A stretch of DNA of 64,000 nt from Nitrososphaerota archaeon (GTDB taxonomy: Archaea; Thermoproteota; EX4484-205; JAAOZP01), in contig JAAOZP010000019.1 in the NCBI GenBank assembly GCA_011605725.1, positions 1 through 64,000 on the forward strand. The letters run 5' to 3'. Position numbers and translations under genes: made by a program. Below the pieces are notes generated by a model. It was not told the origin of the DNA. It made no database searches and saw only the letters and a program-made list of their open reading frames with translations. Positions 29,359 through 38,115 of this stretch are shown here, in pieces. Numbering within the stretch: position 1 is the stretch's first letter; every line of letters starts with the position of its first letter.

Positions 29359-29797
29359 AAGGTTTGTTTTCTCCGCTGCCCTAGCACTCCGGAAATACGT
29401 TAAAGATCTGAAGAAAATCGTTTTAGAGGGCGAGGCTCCGGAAGCATCTGGAATAGCTGGGAGTCCGGCGCCGCTTCCACGCGAGGAGGCTGAGAAGCTT
29501 ATTGGAAGACTAAGTGAAGTCGAGAAGATAGTTGACGAGTTCATTGAAAAGTTCAATCCAGGCGTCAGGAGTGAGCCGAGCCTAAGCCTGACATACATAT
29601 GGATCAGCATAATGCTTGGAAAGATGGAGGGCATAGTTGAGAGCATGGAGCCGCGGAGCCTCAGTAAAACCAGAGGAGAGATGCCGCGTGATCTTGAAAC
29701 ATATCTCGATAAGCAGGTTAAGAATCTCCTAAGCATTATCAGGGATCTGAGGTCAACCTACACGACTGCTAAGAGGAAAACACAGTCGCTTGAGTAA
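29312..29797 (+). CDS. Uncharacterised helical protein, overlapping the upstream gene
   Basis: ORF continues from the prenyltransferase-like gene in another frame. Confidence 0.5.
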   Translation: MRWKHLSSNSLDRKHERFVFSAALALRKYVKDLKKIVLEGEAPEASGIAGSPAPLPREEAEKLIGRLSEVEKIVDEFIEKFNPGVRSEPSLSLTYIWISIMLGKMEGIVESMEPRSLSKTRGEMPRDLETYLDKQVKNLLSIIRDLRSTYTTAKRKTQSLE

Positions 29798-30035
29798 GCA
29801 TTATGTTTATCGCCTGGCCTAGTTTAAAGTGCTGTTGGCGATATCTATTCTACAACTCCACTCTACTATTTAACGAGGACTAAGAAAAGGACCCTGGGGA
29901 TGCAGGAAACTTAAGAAATAGGCTGGCAACGCTGCTCGTAGTGAAAACCTGTCGCGCGCTGCAGGATTACGTGTGTTGAAAGTTTTTAAACAACCGGTTT
30001 AGCGGAAGCATCATGTTAAGTCGAGGTAAAGATAA

Positions 30036-31094
30036 ATGGTATTAATAAGAAGGATTTTTATTCTGCCTGTTCTCATCATTATCGCATTGACAATTATCTT
30101 CATATTCAGCCGTCTGAATCAGCCTGAGGTAGAGGTAATAAAACCCGCGGATTCTCCTGAAAATCCTGATCGAGGCTTCTTCATGGGGGTTCTACCTGTT
30201 CCGGGCGATGGCCAGTCTTTTGAAGAGGCTTATTCTCAAGCGGCACAATACTGCGAGTTCACACCTGTTTGGGGAAGACCAACACCATTCTACAGTCTTG
30301 CTGGAGAACTGTCTGGAAGCTGGGGACGAGAATTTTTAGATAGGAATATACGTGGAAACGGGATGTTTCCATTAATCCATGTTTCCTTCATCGGACCTAA
30401 CGTTACGCTCGTGGCTCCGCCGAGTATGAAGAATGCTACTCTAAACAGTCCAGCATGGAGAGAAGCCTATAAGCAGGCTGTTCTTGACGTGGTGAAGTCT
30501 TCAAGACCCTTATATCTTTCGATTGGCAACGAGGTTAACCGCTGGTATGAGAATCACGGTAAGGCGGATAATAATCCTAATGGTTTTCAACACTTTGTCA
30601 GCCTTTATGAAGAAATATATGATGCTGTAAAGAGGCTTTCCCCTGAAACCAAAGTTTTCTGTACTTTTGCCCGCGAGATAGTGTCTGAGAATCGGGAAGC
30701 AGACCTAACTGTTCTATCCATGTTCAACCCTGGGAAAATGGATCTCCTCGTCTTCACGAGCTATCCCTACGCTGTCCATGGGATAAACAGGCCTTCTGAC
30801 ATTCCTGACGACTATTATTCTGAAGCATTAAGATACATGCCGGGCAAGCTATTCGGCTTCAGCGAACTAGGATGGCCTTCAATGGAGGCTTTCGGCGGCG
30901 AACAGGCGCAGGCCGACTTCATAATTCAAATAGTGGGGCGGCTCACTAGGGAGCGGGGAATAAACCTGCACCTGCTTGGTTGGGCGTGGCTGCACGATTT
31001 GAATGAGAACGACTATATTGGTCTAATAAAGAGAAACGGGGAGGAGAAGCTTGCCTACGCGACGTGGAAAAACATTTCGGGATTAATCAGGTAA
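30036..31094 (+). CDS. Membrane-anchored TIM-barrel glycoside hydrolase-like protein
   Basis: N-terminal TM; LYLSIGNEVNRWYE, FGFSELGWPS resemble the acid/base and nucleophile regions of clan GH-A enzymes. Confidence 0.6.
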   Translation: MVLIRRIFILPVLIIIALTIIFIFSRLNQPEVEVIKPADSPENPDRGFFMGVLPVPGDGQSFEEAYSQAAQYCEFTPVWGRPTPFYSLAGELSGSWGREFLDRNIRGNGMFPLIHVSFIGPNVTLVAPPSMKNATLNSPAWREAYKQAVLDVVKSSRPLYLSIGNEVNRWYENHGKADNNPNGFQHFVSLYEEIYDAVKRLSPETKVFCTFAREIVSENREADLTVLSMFNPGKMDLLVFTSYPYAVHGINRPSDIPDDYYSEALRYMPGKLFGFSELGWPSMEAFGGEQAQADFIIQIVGRLTRERGINLHLLGWAWLHDLNENDYIGLIKRNGEEKLAYATWKNISGLIR

Positions 31095-31138
31095 CGTGAG
31101 TCAAAATTTAAATAAAAGGTTGAAGCTCTCAACGGGAG

Positions 31139-32104
31139 ATGATTAAAACAGCTTTGTTTACAGTGACATATTGCGGTCTTTGGTATAAGGGGGATGCTTT
31201 ACCATTGAAGGAACAGATTAGGAAGGCTAGGGAACTGGGTTTCGAAGGAATAACCGTAGAGACTAAAAGGCCAGTGGCATTACCCTGCGACCTAGACTTG
31301 CCTGTGAGGAAAGAAGTGGTAGAGCTGGCTTGCTCTCATGATATTAGGATTGCTGCTGTCGAAACCATGTCGAACTTCGTCAGCCCGATTATTGAGGAAC
31401 GGGAAAACAATCTGTGCATGGTGAAAGAATCCATAAGGCTTGCGGCGGACTTAAACACGAACATAGTGAAGGTTTTCGCAGCCTGGCCAGGCACCTCTAG
31501 GTACGATGACATGGGGACTTACGATTTCGGATATAGGCTTTTCGACTTTAAGAGCATGTTTGCAACTAGAGATAAAATGTGGAGATGGGCTGTACAGGGG
31601 ATTCGGGGAGCAGCCAAATGGGCCGGTGACTATGGGATTGTGATCGCGCTGCAAAACCATCCGCCAGTAATAAGGCTCGGGTATGAGGACGCGCTGCAAA
31701 TGGTTAGGGAAGCCGGCATGGATAATGTGAAACTGTGTCTGGACGCTCCTCTATTAACTGATCAGAGTGACAAGTATATTCGGGAGGCTGTGGATTCATG
31801 TAAAGAGATCGGTATAGTCCTCTCCCACTACAGCTCATCCTCGTTCGACGAATCTCCCTCCGGGGAAATCATTATGAAGCGCAGCCAACTTATTGGAGAC
31901 CAGTATGTAAACTACCCCACGTTCATAAGGGAGCTTAAGAGAATAGGCTACGACGGGTTCCTTTCCTCCGAGGAGTGTTCACCCGTGTTAGAGAACCATG
32001 AGTATCAAGGGATCGAAGTGGTTGATAGGCATGTCAAAGCAGCATTGAAATACGTGAAGAAACTGATTGCTGACGGCATGGAGCCGAAGGTGGTTAAACG
32101 CTAA
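31139..32104 (+). CDS. Sugar phosphate isomerase/epimerase (xylose isomerase-like TIM barrel)
   Basis: GFEGITVETKRP, IVIALQNHPP, VKLCLDAPLL, YDGFLSSEECSP. Confidence 0.8.
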   Translation: MIKTALFTVTYCGLWYKGDALPLKEQIRKARELGFEGITVETKRPVALPCDLDLPVRKEVVELACSHDIRIAAVETMSNFVSPIIEERENNLCMVKESIRLAADLNTNIVKVFAAWPGTSRYDDMGTYDFGYRLFDFKSMFATRDKMWRWAVQGIRGAAKWAGDYGIVIALQNHPPVIRLGYEDALQMVREAGMDNVKLCLDAPLLTDQSDKYIREAVDSCKEIGIVLSHYSSSSFDESPSGEIIMKRSQLIGDQYVNYPTFIRELKRIGYDGFLSSEECSPVLENHEYQGIEVVDRHVKAALKYVKKLIADGMEPKVVKR

Positions 32105-32702
32105 GCAGGCTTAGCGCAGCGTTAAGGAGAAAAACTGTTCCGAACAGTATGAAGACTACTCCGCTTACAAGCTTAACAAGCCTTAGGGGTATGGGCCTCA
32201 GGAGCCGGCTGCCGATTAGAACCCCGAGTCCAGTTATGACTGTGAAGGCCATGGCTGTTCCGGCGTAAACCAAGAGGGGCATGTTACACTCTGCTGCAAG
32301 CGCTATCACGGCCAGCTGCGTCTTATCCCCAAGCTCCATCAAGGCGACAATGAAGAAGACGGACAGGGCAACAGACTTTGACCCGAACTTCTCAGTCTGC
32401 TCCGTCTCCTCTTTCCTAGAGGATAGAATAGTGTATGCTCCGAAAACCAGGAATAGGGTTGCTGACGCGACACGTATTATGAGCATGGGGATAATCATGG
32501 TTAACGCTTCCCCGATAACCACACCTAACCCTGAAACCAGTAGTAAAGCCAAAATCCCCCCTGTGAAGACGGGAAGAGCATCGCGATGAGACGATAAGGC
32601 TATGACTGCAAGCTGAGTCTTATCGCCCAGCTCTGCAGCCATCACCATCAGGAAAGAGGCTAAGAGTGGCGTTAAATCCATCAGCCGGAGAATAAATCCC
32701 AA
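32094..32702 (-). CDS. TMEM165/GDT1 (UPF0016) family cation transporter
   Basis: Two ELGDKTQLAVIAL motifs. Confidence 0.9.
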   Translation of the reverse strand: MGFILRLMDLTPLLASFLMVMAAELGDKTQLAVIALSSHRDALPVFTGGILALLLVSGLGVVIGEALTMIIPMLIIRVASATLFLVFGAYTILSSRKEETEQTEKFGSKSVALSVFFIVALMELGDKTQLAVIALAAECNMPLLVYAGTAMAFTVITGLGVLIGSRLLRPIPLRLVKLVSGVVFILFGTVFLLNAALSLLSV

Positions 32703-32765
32703 CTATATAAGCCTAAGGTTTTCCTGGTCTTAGTGTGGAAAACGGGTGAGGAGCCTCGTAAAGCC

Positions 32766-33041
32766 TTACTCAAGCCTTTTTATTATATGCCAGCCGAACC
32801 TTGTCTTCACAGGCTGGGAAACCTCGCCTTTTTTCAATGCGAAGGCGGCTGTTTCAAACTCGCGCACCATCTGTCCCCTGCCGAAGAACCCTAAGTCTCC
32901 CCCTCTTCTCCTAGATGGGCACAGCGATTTCTCGGAGGCCAGCTTAGAGAAGCTCACGCCCTTCTTCAACTGTTCAAGGACATCCTTAGCCTCCTGCTCC
33001 GTCTTAACTAGGATATGGGCGCAATGTATTTTATCGGGCAT
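32766..33041 (-). CDS. Single-domain parvulin-type peptidyl-prolyl isomerase
   Basis: CAHILVKTEQEA...GVSFSKLASEKSLCPSRRRGGDLGFFGRGQMVREFETAAFALKKGEVSQPVKTRFGWHIIKR. Confidence 0.9.
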   Translation of the reverse strand: MPDKIHCAHILVKTEQEAKDVLEQLKKGVSFSKLASEKSLCPSRRRGGDLGFFGRGQMVREFETAAFALKKGEVSQPVKTRFGWHIIKRLE

Positions 33042-33329
33042 GCTTCAGCCAAGCCCCTGCCCTTATAAGCGTTTTAGCGTGATTCGGCATGCTAACAAAT
33101 TCACTTGGTGCACTGGAGATGGAAATTCCACCGTCGAAACTCAAGTAATAAGGTAGTCTCTGCAAACAAGCCCTGTTTGAGCAGTTGCCTTAATATGTCG
33201 GGTTCTTCTTGCTTCAATATGCGAGTTATCTCTTGATTAGGAGCCACAGCAAATCATAAAAAAGGTAAGCGCGCGCTAAATTTTTGAAATAAAACTTTTT
33301 ATTCACCTCCTCTATTTACCTCTTTATCA

Positions 33330-33418
33330 GCGGCGTTCGTCTAGTCTGGCCAGGACATCAGCCTGCCATCGACATCGGCGGACCGCTGGTAACCCGGGTT
33401 CAAATCCCGGACGCCGCA
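33330..33418 (+). tRNA. tRNA-Gly(GCC) with intron
   Basis: GCGGCGT...ACGCCGC acceptor, CCGGGTTCAAATCCCGG T arm, anticodon stem TCAGC/GCTGG with GCC anticodon and ~15-nt insertion after position 37. Confidence 0.85.
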
Positions 33419-33485
33419 TCCGTTTTTATCAGGCTTCAGACAATGATTTATGTTTCATAAATAAGTTAGCAATGCTTATTAACAT

Positions 33486-33506
33486 GTTACTATTAGCAAT
33501 AGTAAC
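33486..33506. promoter_or_regulatory. Putative BlaI-type operator upstream of the HtrA-like gene
   Basis: GTTACTATT-AGC-AATAGTAAC, a perfect 9-bp inverted repeat; same 21-bp register as two dyads at the blaI-like promoter. Confidence 0.7.
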
Positions 33507-33512
33507 TTAAAA

Positions 33513-34751
33513 ATGAAACTAGTGGAAGGCCCTTCAAGCAATTCGGATGCCGGCAGATCTACTGTAGCCCCAGTCGTAGCGTTTCTAATAGTAGGGATTC
33601 TCATCGGCGGGTTGATAGGTTATGCTTTAAGCAGCCTGTTTATCGTAAGCAGGATGGACGAGCTTCAAACCAGGCTTTCAAACCTTGAAAACCGTGTTTC
33701 TGCCCTGCAGCAGGCGCAGAACTCTTCAGGCGCCGTAACGTATGTTTTCGAAGGTAACTTTTCCCTATCGCAGCTTTATGAGAAAGCCAGGGATTCGATC
33801 GTCCTGATAATGGGCACTGTTGTCAATTATGATATTTTCTACCGTCCCTATTACAGTAGTGTCCAAGGCTCGGGCTTTGTCTATAAGTTTAGAGACCAGT
33901 TTGTGATAGTGACGAACTACCATGTCGTTTATAATGCGCGTGACATAATTGTCAGGTTTAAGAGTGGAAACGCTTATCCTGCTGTTGTAAAGGGTGCTGA
34001 CCCCTATGCTGACCTAGCAGTCCTTTCAGTGAATGCTTCCATCGATGAATTCAAGCCTCTTAAAATCGTAAGCTCGTCTACACTTAGGGTCGGAGATACT
34101 GTAGTGGCCATAGGAAACCCGTATGGGTTAGCGGGATCAATGAGTTCAGGAATAGTGAGTGCTCTCGGCAGGACAATCTCTGAAGACATTACGGGAGGAT
34201 ATTCAATAGCGAACTGCATTCAGACAACAGCCCCCATAAACCCAGGCAACTCGGGAGGACCTCTTCTAAATCTTAGAGGTGAAGTCGTTGGAATAACCAC
34301 CGCTATAGTGAGTGATTCGCAGGGACTTGGCTTCGCTATCCCCTCCAACACAATACTGCGCGAAATAGAATCCCTAGTTACGAAGGGATCTTATGATCAG
34401 CATCCTTGGCTTGGAGTAACGGGAGTGGACATGACGTACGACATAGCTTCAGCAATGGGTGTGAACGTGACGTACGGATGGCTGATCGTGAGTGTTACGG
34501 CAAACGGGCCTGCTGCTAAAGCCGGCTTACAGGGTGGAAGCAAGCAAGTGCTGATTAAGGGAAGCAGGATTACAGTGGGTGGAGACATTATAATAGGGGT
34601 AAACGGTACAAGGATTACGAATGGAGACGATCTCCTATCCTTCTTAGAGGAATACACGCTTCCAAATCAGACAATTTTATTGACAATAGTTAGAAACAAT
34701 CGAATAATAGATGTTCCCGTTACGCTTGGAGCAAGGCCTCCACTAACATGA
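33513..34751 (+). CDS. HtrA/DegP-like membrane-anchored serine protease with PDZ domain
   Basis: N-terminal TM; catalytic TNYHVV, ADLAVLSV, NPGNSGGPLLN; C-terminal PDZ (GWLIVSVTANGPAAKAGLQ). Confidence 0.9.
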   Translation: MKLVEGPSSNSDAGRSTVAPVVAFLIVGILIGGLIGYALSSLFIVSRMDELQTRLSNLENRVSALQQAQNSSGAVTYVFEGNFSLSQLYEKARDSIVLIMGTVVNYDIFYRPYYSSVQGSGFVYKFRDQFVIVTNYHVVYNARDIIVRFKSGNAYPAVVKGADPYADLAVLSVNASIDEFKPLKIVSSSTLRVGDTVVAIGNPYGLAGSMSSGIVSALGRTISEDITGGYSIANCIQTTAPINPGNSGGPLLNLRGEVVGITTAIVSDSQGLGFAIPSNTILREIESLVTKGSYDQHPWLGVTGVDMTYDIASAMGVNVTYGWLIVSVTANGPAAKAGLQGGSKQVLIKGSRITVGGDIIIGVNGTRITNGDDLLSFLEEYTLPNQTILLTIVRNNRIIDVPVTLGARPPLT

Positions 34752-34903
34752 TTTAATATAAAAATATAAGGATTTAAAAAGCAAATCGGAAGTAGTTTTA
34801 CCGTTAGAGTTAATTAAGCTAGTCCTAAATATTTTCTCCTGACGAATTCCACTCCTTAATTAGTTACCCTTAGCTGCTGAAGGAAACTAACGCCTTTAAG
34901 CTA

Positions 34904-36016
34904 CTAAGGCTTGGTTTTACTCAGGGTTTCTCTATAAACATCTTCTATCTTTTCAACTATTATGTTCCAATCATATTTCCACACTTCTCTGAATGCGTTT
35001 GAAGATATTCTTTCGGAAAGTCCTTTGTCTTCGAGCAGGATTAAGATATCTTTTGCCAACTCCTCTATCCTATTTCTTTTTATCAACAAGCCTGTTTCCA
35101 TATGCTTTACTATTTCGCGTGCTCCGCCTTGAGCCGTTGTTACTACTGGAGTTCTAGAAGCCATGGCCTCCAAGAGAACAATTCCGAAGGACTCTCCAAA
35201 GATGGATGGTAGTACAAAGACGTTGGCCGTTTGATAAAGTTTGACGAGCTCACTCTTACTCAAGCCTTCTCTCAGGAAAACGTTATTATGAAGACCTGAT
35301 GTCTTTACCGCTGCTCTTAAAACAGGACTTAGGTAACCGGAGCCCGCTATCGTTAGCTCTACGTCTCTTTTTTCGTTGACCACTTGCTTCATGGCTTCCA
35401 GAAGCAGGTGTAAACCCTTCCTATATACGAGCCTGCCGACGAAAAGCACGCTTTTTCCATCAAATGTCTTAACCTTTGGAGAGAACTCTTCAACATTTAC
35501 TCCGTTAGGTATGACACTTACCTCTTTATCTGTGAAATGGGAGATGAAGGTGGCTGCTGCTTTGCTTACAGCTATTATTCTGTCAGCATTGTTAATATAT
35601 TGCTTAAACGGAAACAGCACGAAGGAAGACGGTCTCCAGAGATAGTTGAAATCATAAAGGAACTGTATTGAATGGTTAGTTAACACAGTCTTTATTCCTA
35701 ATCTTTTCCCTGCAGATAGAGAAAACAGGGAAATCGGAGAGAAAGCGTGGTGAGCATGTATAATGTCCGGTTTCTCTTTTCTAAGAGCTCCCTCCAGCTC
35801 ATCTATATGGGGAATGTCCAGCGTCTGCGAGCTATGGAACAGGGATTTAATCCTCACGACATTTAAACCGTGGGCCTCATCGTTGAAATCTGCAATTTTA
35901 GTGATTATAATTACTTCATGACCTCTCCTCTCTAGTGCTCTCGCTAGGTTTTCTATATGTGTCGTTATGCCGCCTGTTTTAGGATAAAAGTAGTCGCTGC
36001 ATAAGGCAATCTTCAA
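34904..36016 (-). CDS. GT4-family glycosyltransferase
   Basis: YFYPKTGGITTHIENLARAL, FVGRLVYRKGLHLLLEA, PSIFGESFGIVLLEAMASRTPVV. Confidence 0.9.
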   Translation of the reverse strand: MKIALCSDYFYPKTGGITTHIENLARALERRGHEVIIITKIADFNDEAHGLNVVRIKSLFHSSQTLDIPHIDELEGALRKEKPDIIHAHHAFSPISLFSLSAGKRLGIKTVLTNHSIQFLYDFNYLWRPSSFVLFPFKQYINNADRIIAVSKAAATFISHFTDKEVSVIPNGVNVEEFSPKVKTFDGKSVLFVGRLVYRKGLHLLLEAMKQVVNEKRDVELTIAGSGYLSPVLRAAVKTSGLHNNVFLREGLSKSELVKLYQTANVFVLPSIFGESFGIVLLEAMASRTPVVTTAQGGAREIVKHMETGLLIKRNRIEELAKDILILLEDKGLSERISSNAFREVWKYDWNIIVEKIEDVYRETLSKTKP

Positions 36017-36208
36017 GAGTTTCCACCCGGTTGGAAGATGGTTGTGTTGAATTCTCTAATAAGAATTAAGACGCGCGCGCTATAGCCATGCCTATGTACG
36101 CTCTCCATTCAAGAATCCTAGAATTACGATAGTAGGAGACCAGGCGTGATGCAAAAGAGTTTGAGACAATTTTTGAAAGCATTAAAGACACCTTTTTCTA
36201 GGCTTGTT

Positions 36209-37570
36209 TTAAGCTTTTAAAGGGAAACATTGAAAGGGGGTTTGGCAGCGTGGTGAGGATCCACCGTCCTCCTCTATCTTTAAAACCATCATTCCTGGGC
36301 GCAATTCGTTGAGGCCATTGGGGGAAATATTCCTGAGTCTAGAGAAGTTGGATATGCGTATTCTCTTCATGCTGTCCAAACTGTACGCTGGAATAAATCC
36401 TTTTTCCTCCAGGGGTGTCTTGAAGACCATTGTTAGAAGATACTGTCTTATGAAGGACCTTTGAATGGAAGCAAGATAATACGTGCTGATTATTCCTGCT
36501 GCGATTATTAGGATGGATATTGTTATCGATAATAATGGGTTGGCAGGAGTAGGCTCTTTCCCATCATTCAGTCTCCTAATAGTCTCAACCCTTTGGTCCA
36601 GCCTCGGATGGGTTGAAAGCATGCTTCTTAGAGAAGTCGGGGAAGACAGGAATAGGCCGGTTGCTAAGCGGGTTATAATGCCCTCTTTAGGGAATGCGCG
36701 GGAGGCTTCGTATATCTTTACGAGTGTCTTTGCCAAAAGCCTCGGCTGCCCCAGGATTCGAGCACCCTCCTCGTCTGCAAGGATTTCCCTTTCTCTTTGT
36801 GCTGTCGCAGACGCAAAGTATGCGAACGGGTTGAAGAAGGATAGTAACGCTAGTGCAACAGATGCTGTCTTAAACAGGAAATCATTGTTTTTCACGTGAG
36901 CCAGCTCATGGGCTGCGACTGCAGCCAGCTCTCTTTCTTCCAGAGTCTTGAGCATGCCTAAGGAGAATATTAGCATCGTTCTCTCCCCATACCCTATTGT
37001 GAAGGCGTTTGGCCTTAAATCCTCCACGAGCCCAATCCTAGGAGGATTAATCCCGAGCCTCCTGGACAATTCTCCAACTCTTCTCTGTAAAGACTCGTAT
37101 TCCTCGGGCTCAAGCTCAACTACGTGGAAAACTCTTTTAGCAGCTCTGCCATTCAAGACTACTGTTGCAAGCAGGTAGGATACTGATAGTGTCAACCCGG
37201 CTGCAAGAAGCATGTTTGCCACAGGGGGGTTGTTAAGCAGCTTAACATGGTTGAAAACTATCTGGGGAGGAAGCGTAGAAATATGGGGATCTAGACGTAG
37301 AGCTGGTGGGGTGTTATGCAGACCGTAGCTTGATATCTTAGCTTCTAAAAACAGCCTCATTATCAGCCAAGAGGAGGCGAACGGTATGAGTAAAACAGGG
37401 ATTGTGAGAGGGAACAGGTAGCATAGGCTCTTCACCCTCGCCGTCAGCAGCCGATTATATTTCGCAAGAGCCTTGACGCAAATGAATGAAACTGCGAGCA
37501 GGATAGTGGAATAGTAGAAGTACGGTTGGAAAAACTGGATAAGAATATAGTTAGGATCTATAGTTAGCAT
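36209..37570 (-). CDS. M48-type membrane metalloprotease paired with a BlaI-like repressor
   Basis: AAHELAHVKNNDF (HExxH) and REREILADEEGARI; several TM helices; immediately downstream of the blaI-like gene. Confidence 0.85.
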   Translation of the reverse strand: MLTIDPNYILIQFFQPYFYYSTILLAVSFICVKALAKYNRLLTARVKSLCYLFPLTIPVLLIPFASSWLIMRLFLEAKISSYGLHNTPPALRLDPHISTLPPQIVFNHVKLLNNPPVANMLLAAGLTLSVSYLLATVVLNGRAAKRVFHVVELEPEEYESLQRRVGELSRRLGINPPRIGLVEDLRPNAFTIGYGERTMLIFSLGMLKTLEERELAAVAAHELAHVKNNDFLFKTASVALALLSFFNPFAYFASATAQREREILADEEGARILGQPRLLAKTLVKIYEASRAFPKEGIITRLATGLFLSSPTSLRSMLSTHPRLDQRVETIRRLNDGKEPTPANPLLSITISILIIAAGIISTYYLASIQRSFIRQYLLTMVFKTPLEEKGFIPAYSLDSMKRIRISNFSRLRNISPNGLNELRPGMMVLKIEEDGGSSPRCQTPFQCFPLKA

Positions 37571-37575
37571 TCTCG

Positions 37576-38046
37576 TCAGCCTCCTTTTCCCTTTAAGGCT
37601 TTCTCCAGCTTCTCCTTCAATTCTTTAAACTCTTTTTCATCGGAGGAGAGCCTCTCAACCAAGTAGCTTGCAACTATGTCTCCAAAATTCTCCACAAGGC
37701 TGTTTAAAACCTCATGGACGGCGGATTTTTTAAAACTGTGTTCTTCAAACTTTGGCCAATACACGTAGAGGACTCCTCCTCTCCCCTTCTCCATCCGCCT
37801 GTCGAGCAGCCCCTTCTCGTAAAGCCTGTCCATCGTCGTCATAACGGTGGTATACGCGATTCTCTTTCTCCGCCTAAGCTTCTCGTAAACATCCCTAACA
37901 GTGAGGGGCTGCTTAGAGCTCCACATAACCTCTATTATGCTTGTCTCTAATGGACCCAGGAAGGCCTGAAGCTCCTTCCCTTCAATGTTATACTGGGATA
38001 TTTTTGCGGTTCCTCGACGCATTCTTCTTACTATTGTTCTAAGCAT
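37576..38046 (-). CDS. BlaI/MecI-family winged-helix transcriptional repressor
   Basis: LGPLETSIIEVMWSSKQPLTVRDVYEKLRRRKRIAYTTVMTTMDRLYEKGLLDRRMEKGRGGVLYVYWP. Confidence 0.85.
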   Translation of the reverse strand: MLRTIVRRMRRGTAKISQYNIEGKELQAFLGPLETSIIEVMWSSKQPLTVRDVYEKLRRRKRIAYTTVMTTMDRLYEKGLLDRRMEKGRGGVLYVYWPKFEEHSFKKSAVHEVLNSLVENFGDIVASYLVERLSSDEKEFKELKEKLEKALKGKGG

Positions 38047-38058
38047 GATTATTTAACC

Positions 38059-38079
38059 ATTACTACACTGGGTAGTAAC
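38059..38079. promoter_or_regulatory. Putative BlaI-type operator 1 (blaI side)
   Basis: aTTACTAC-actgg-GTAGTAAc dyad between the TATA-like box and the blaI ATG. Confidence 0.7.
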
Positions 38080-38080
38080 G

Positions 38081-38088
38081 TTTATAAA
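38081..38088. promoter_or_regulatory. Palindromic TATA-like box shared by divergent promoters
   Basis: TTTATAAA midway between the two operator dyads. Confidence 0.5.
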
Positions 38089-38093
38089 GGGAT

Positions 38094-38114
38094 GTTACTA
38101 TCTGTTGTAGTAAC
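38094..38114. promoter_or_regulatory. Putative BlaI-type operator 2 (CARDB/ABC operon side)
   Basis: GTTACTA-tctgttg-TAGTAAC dyad ending 1 nt before the likely ATG at 38116. Confidence 0.7.
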
Positions 38115-38115
38115 A

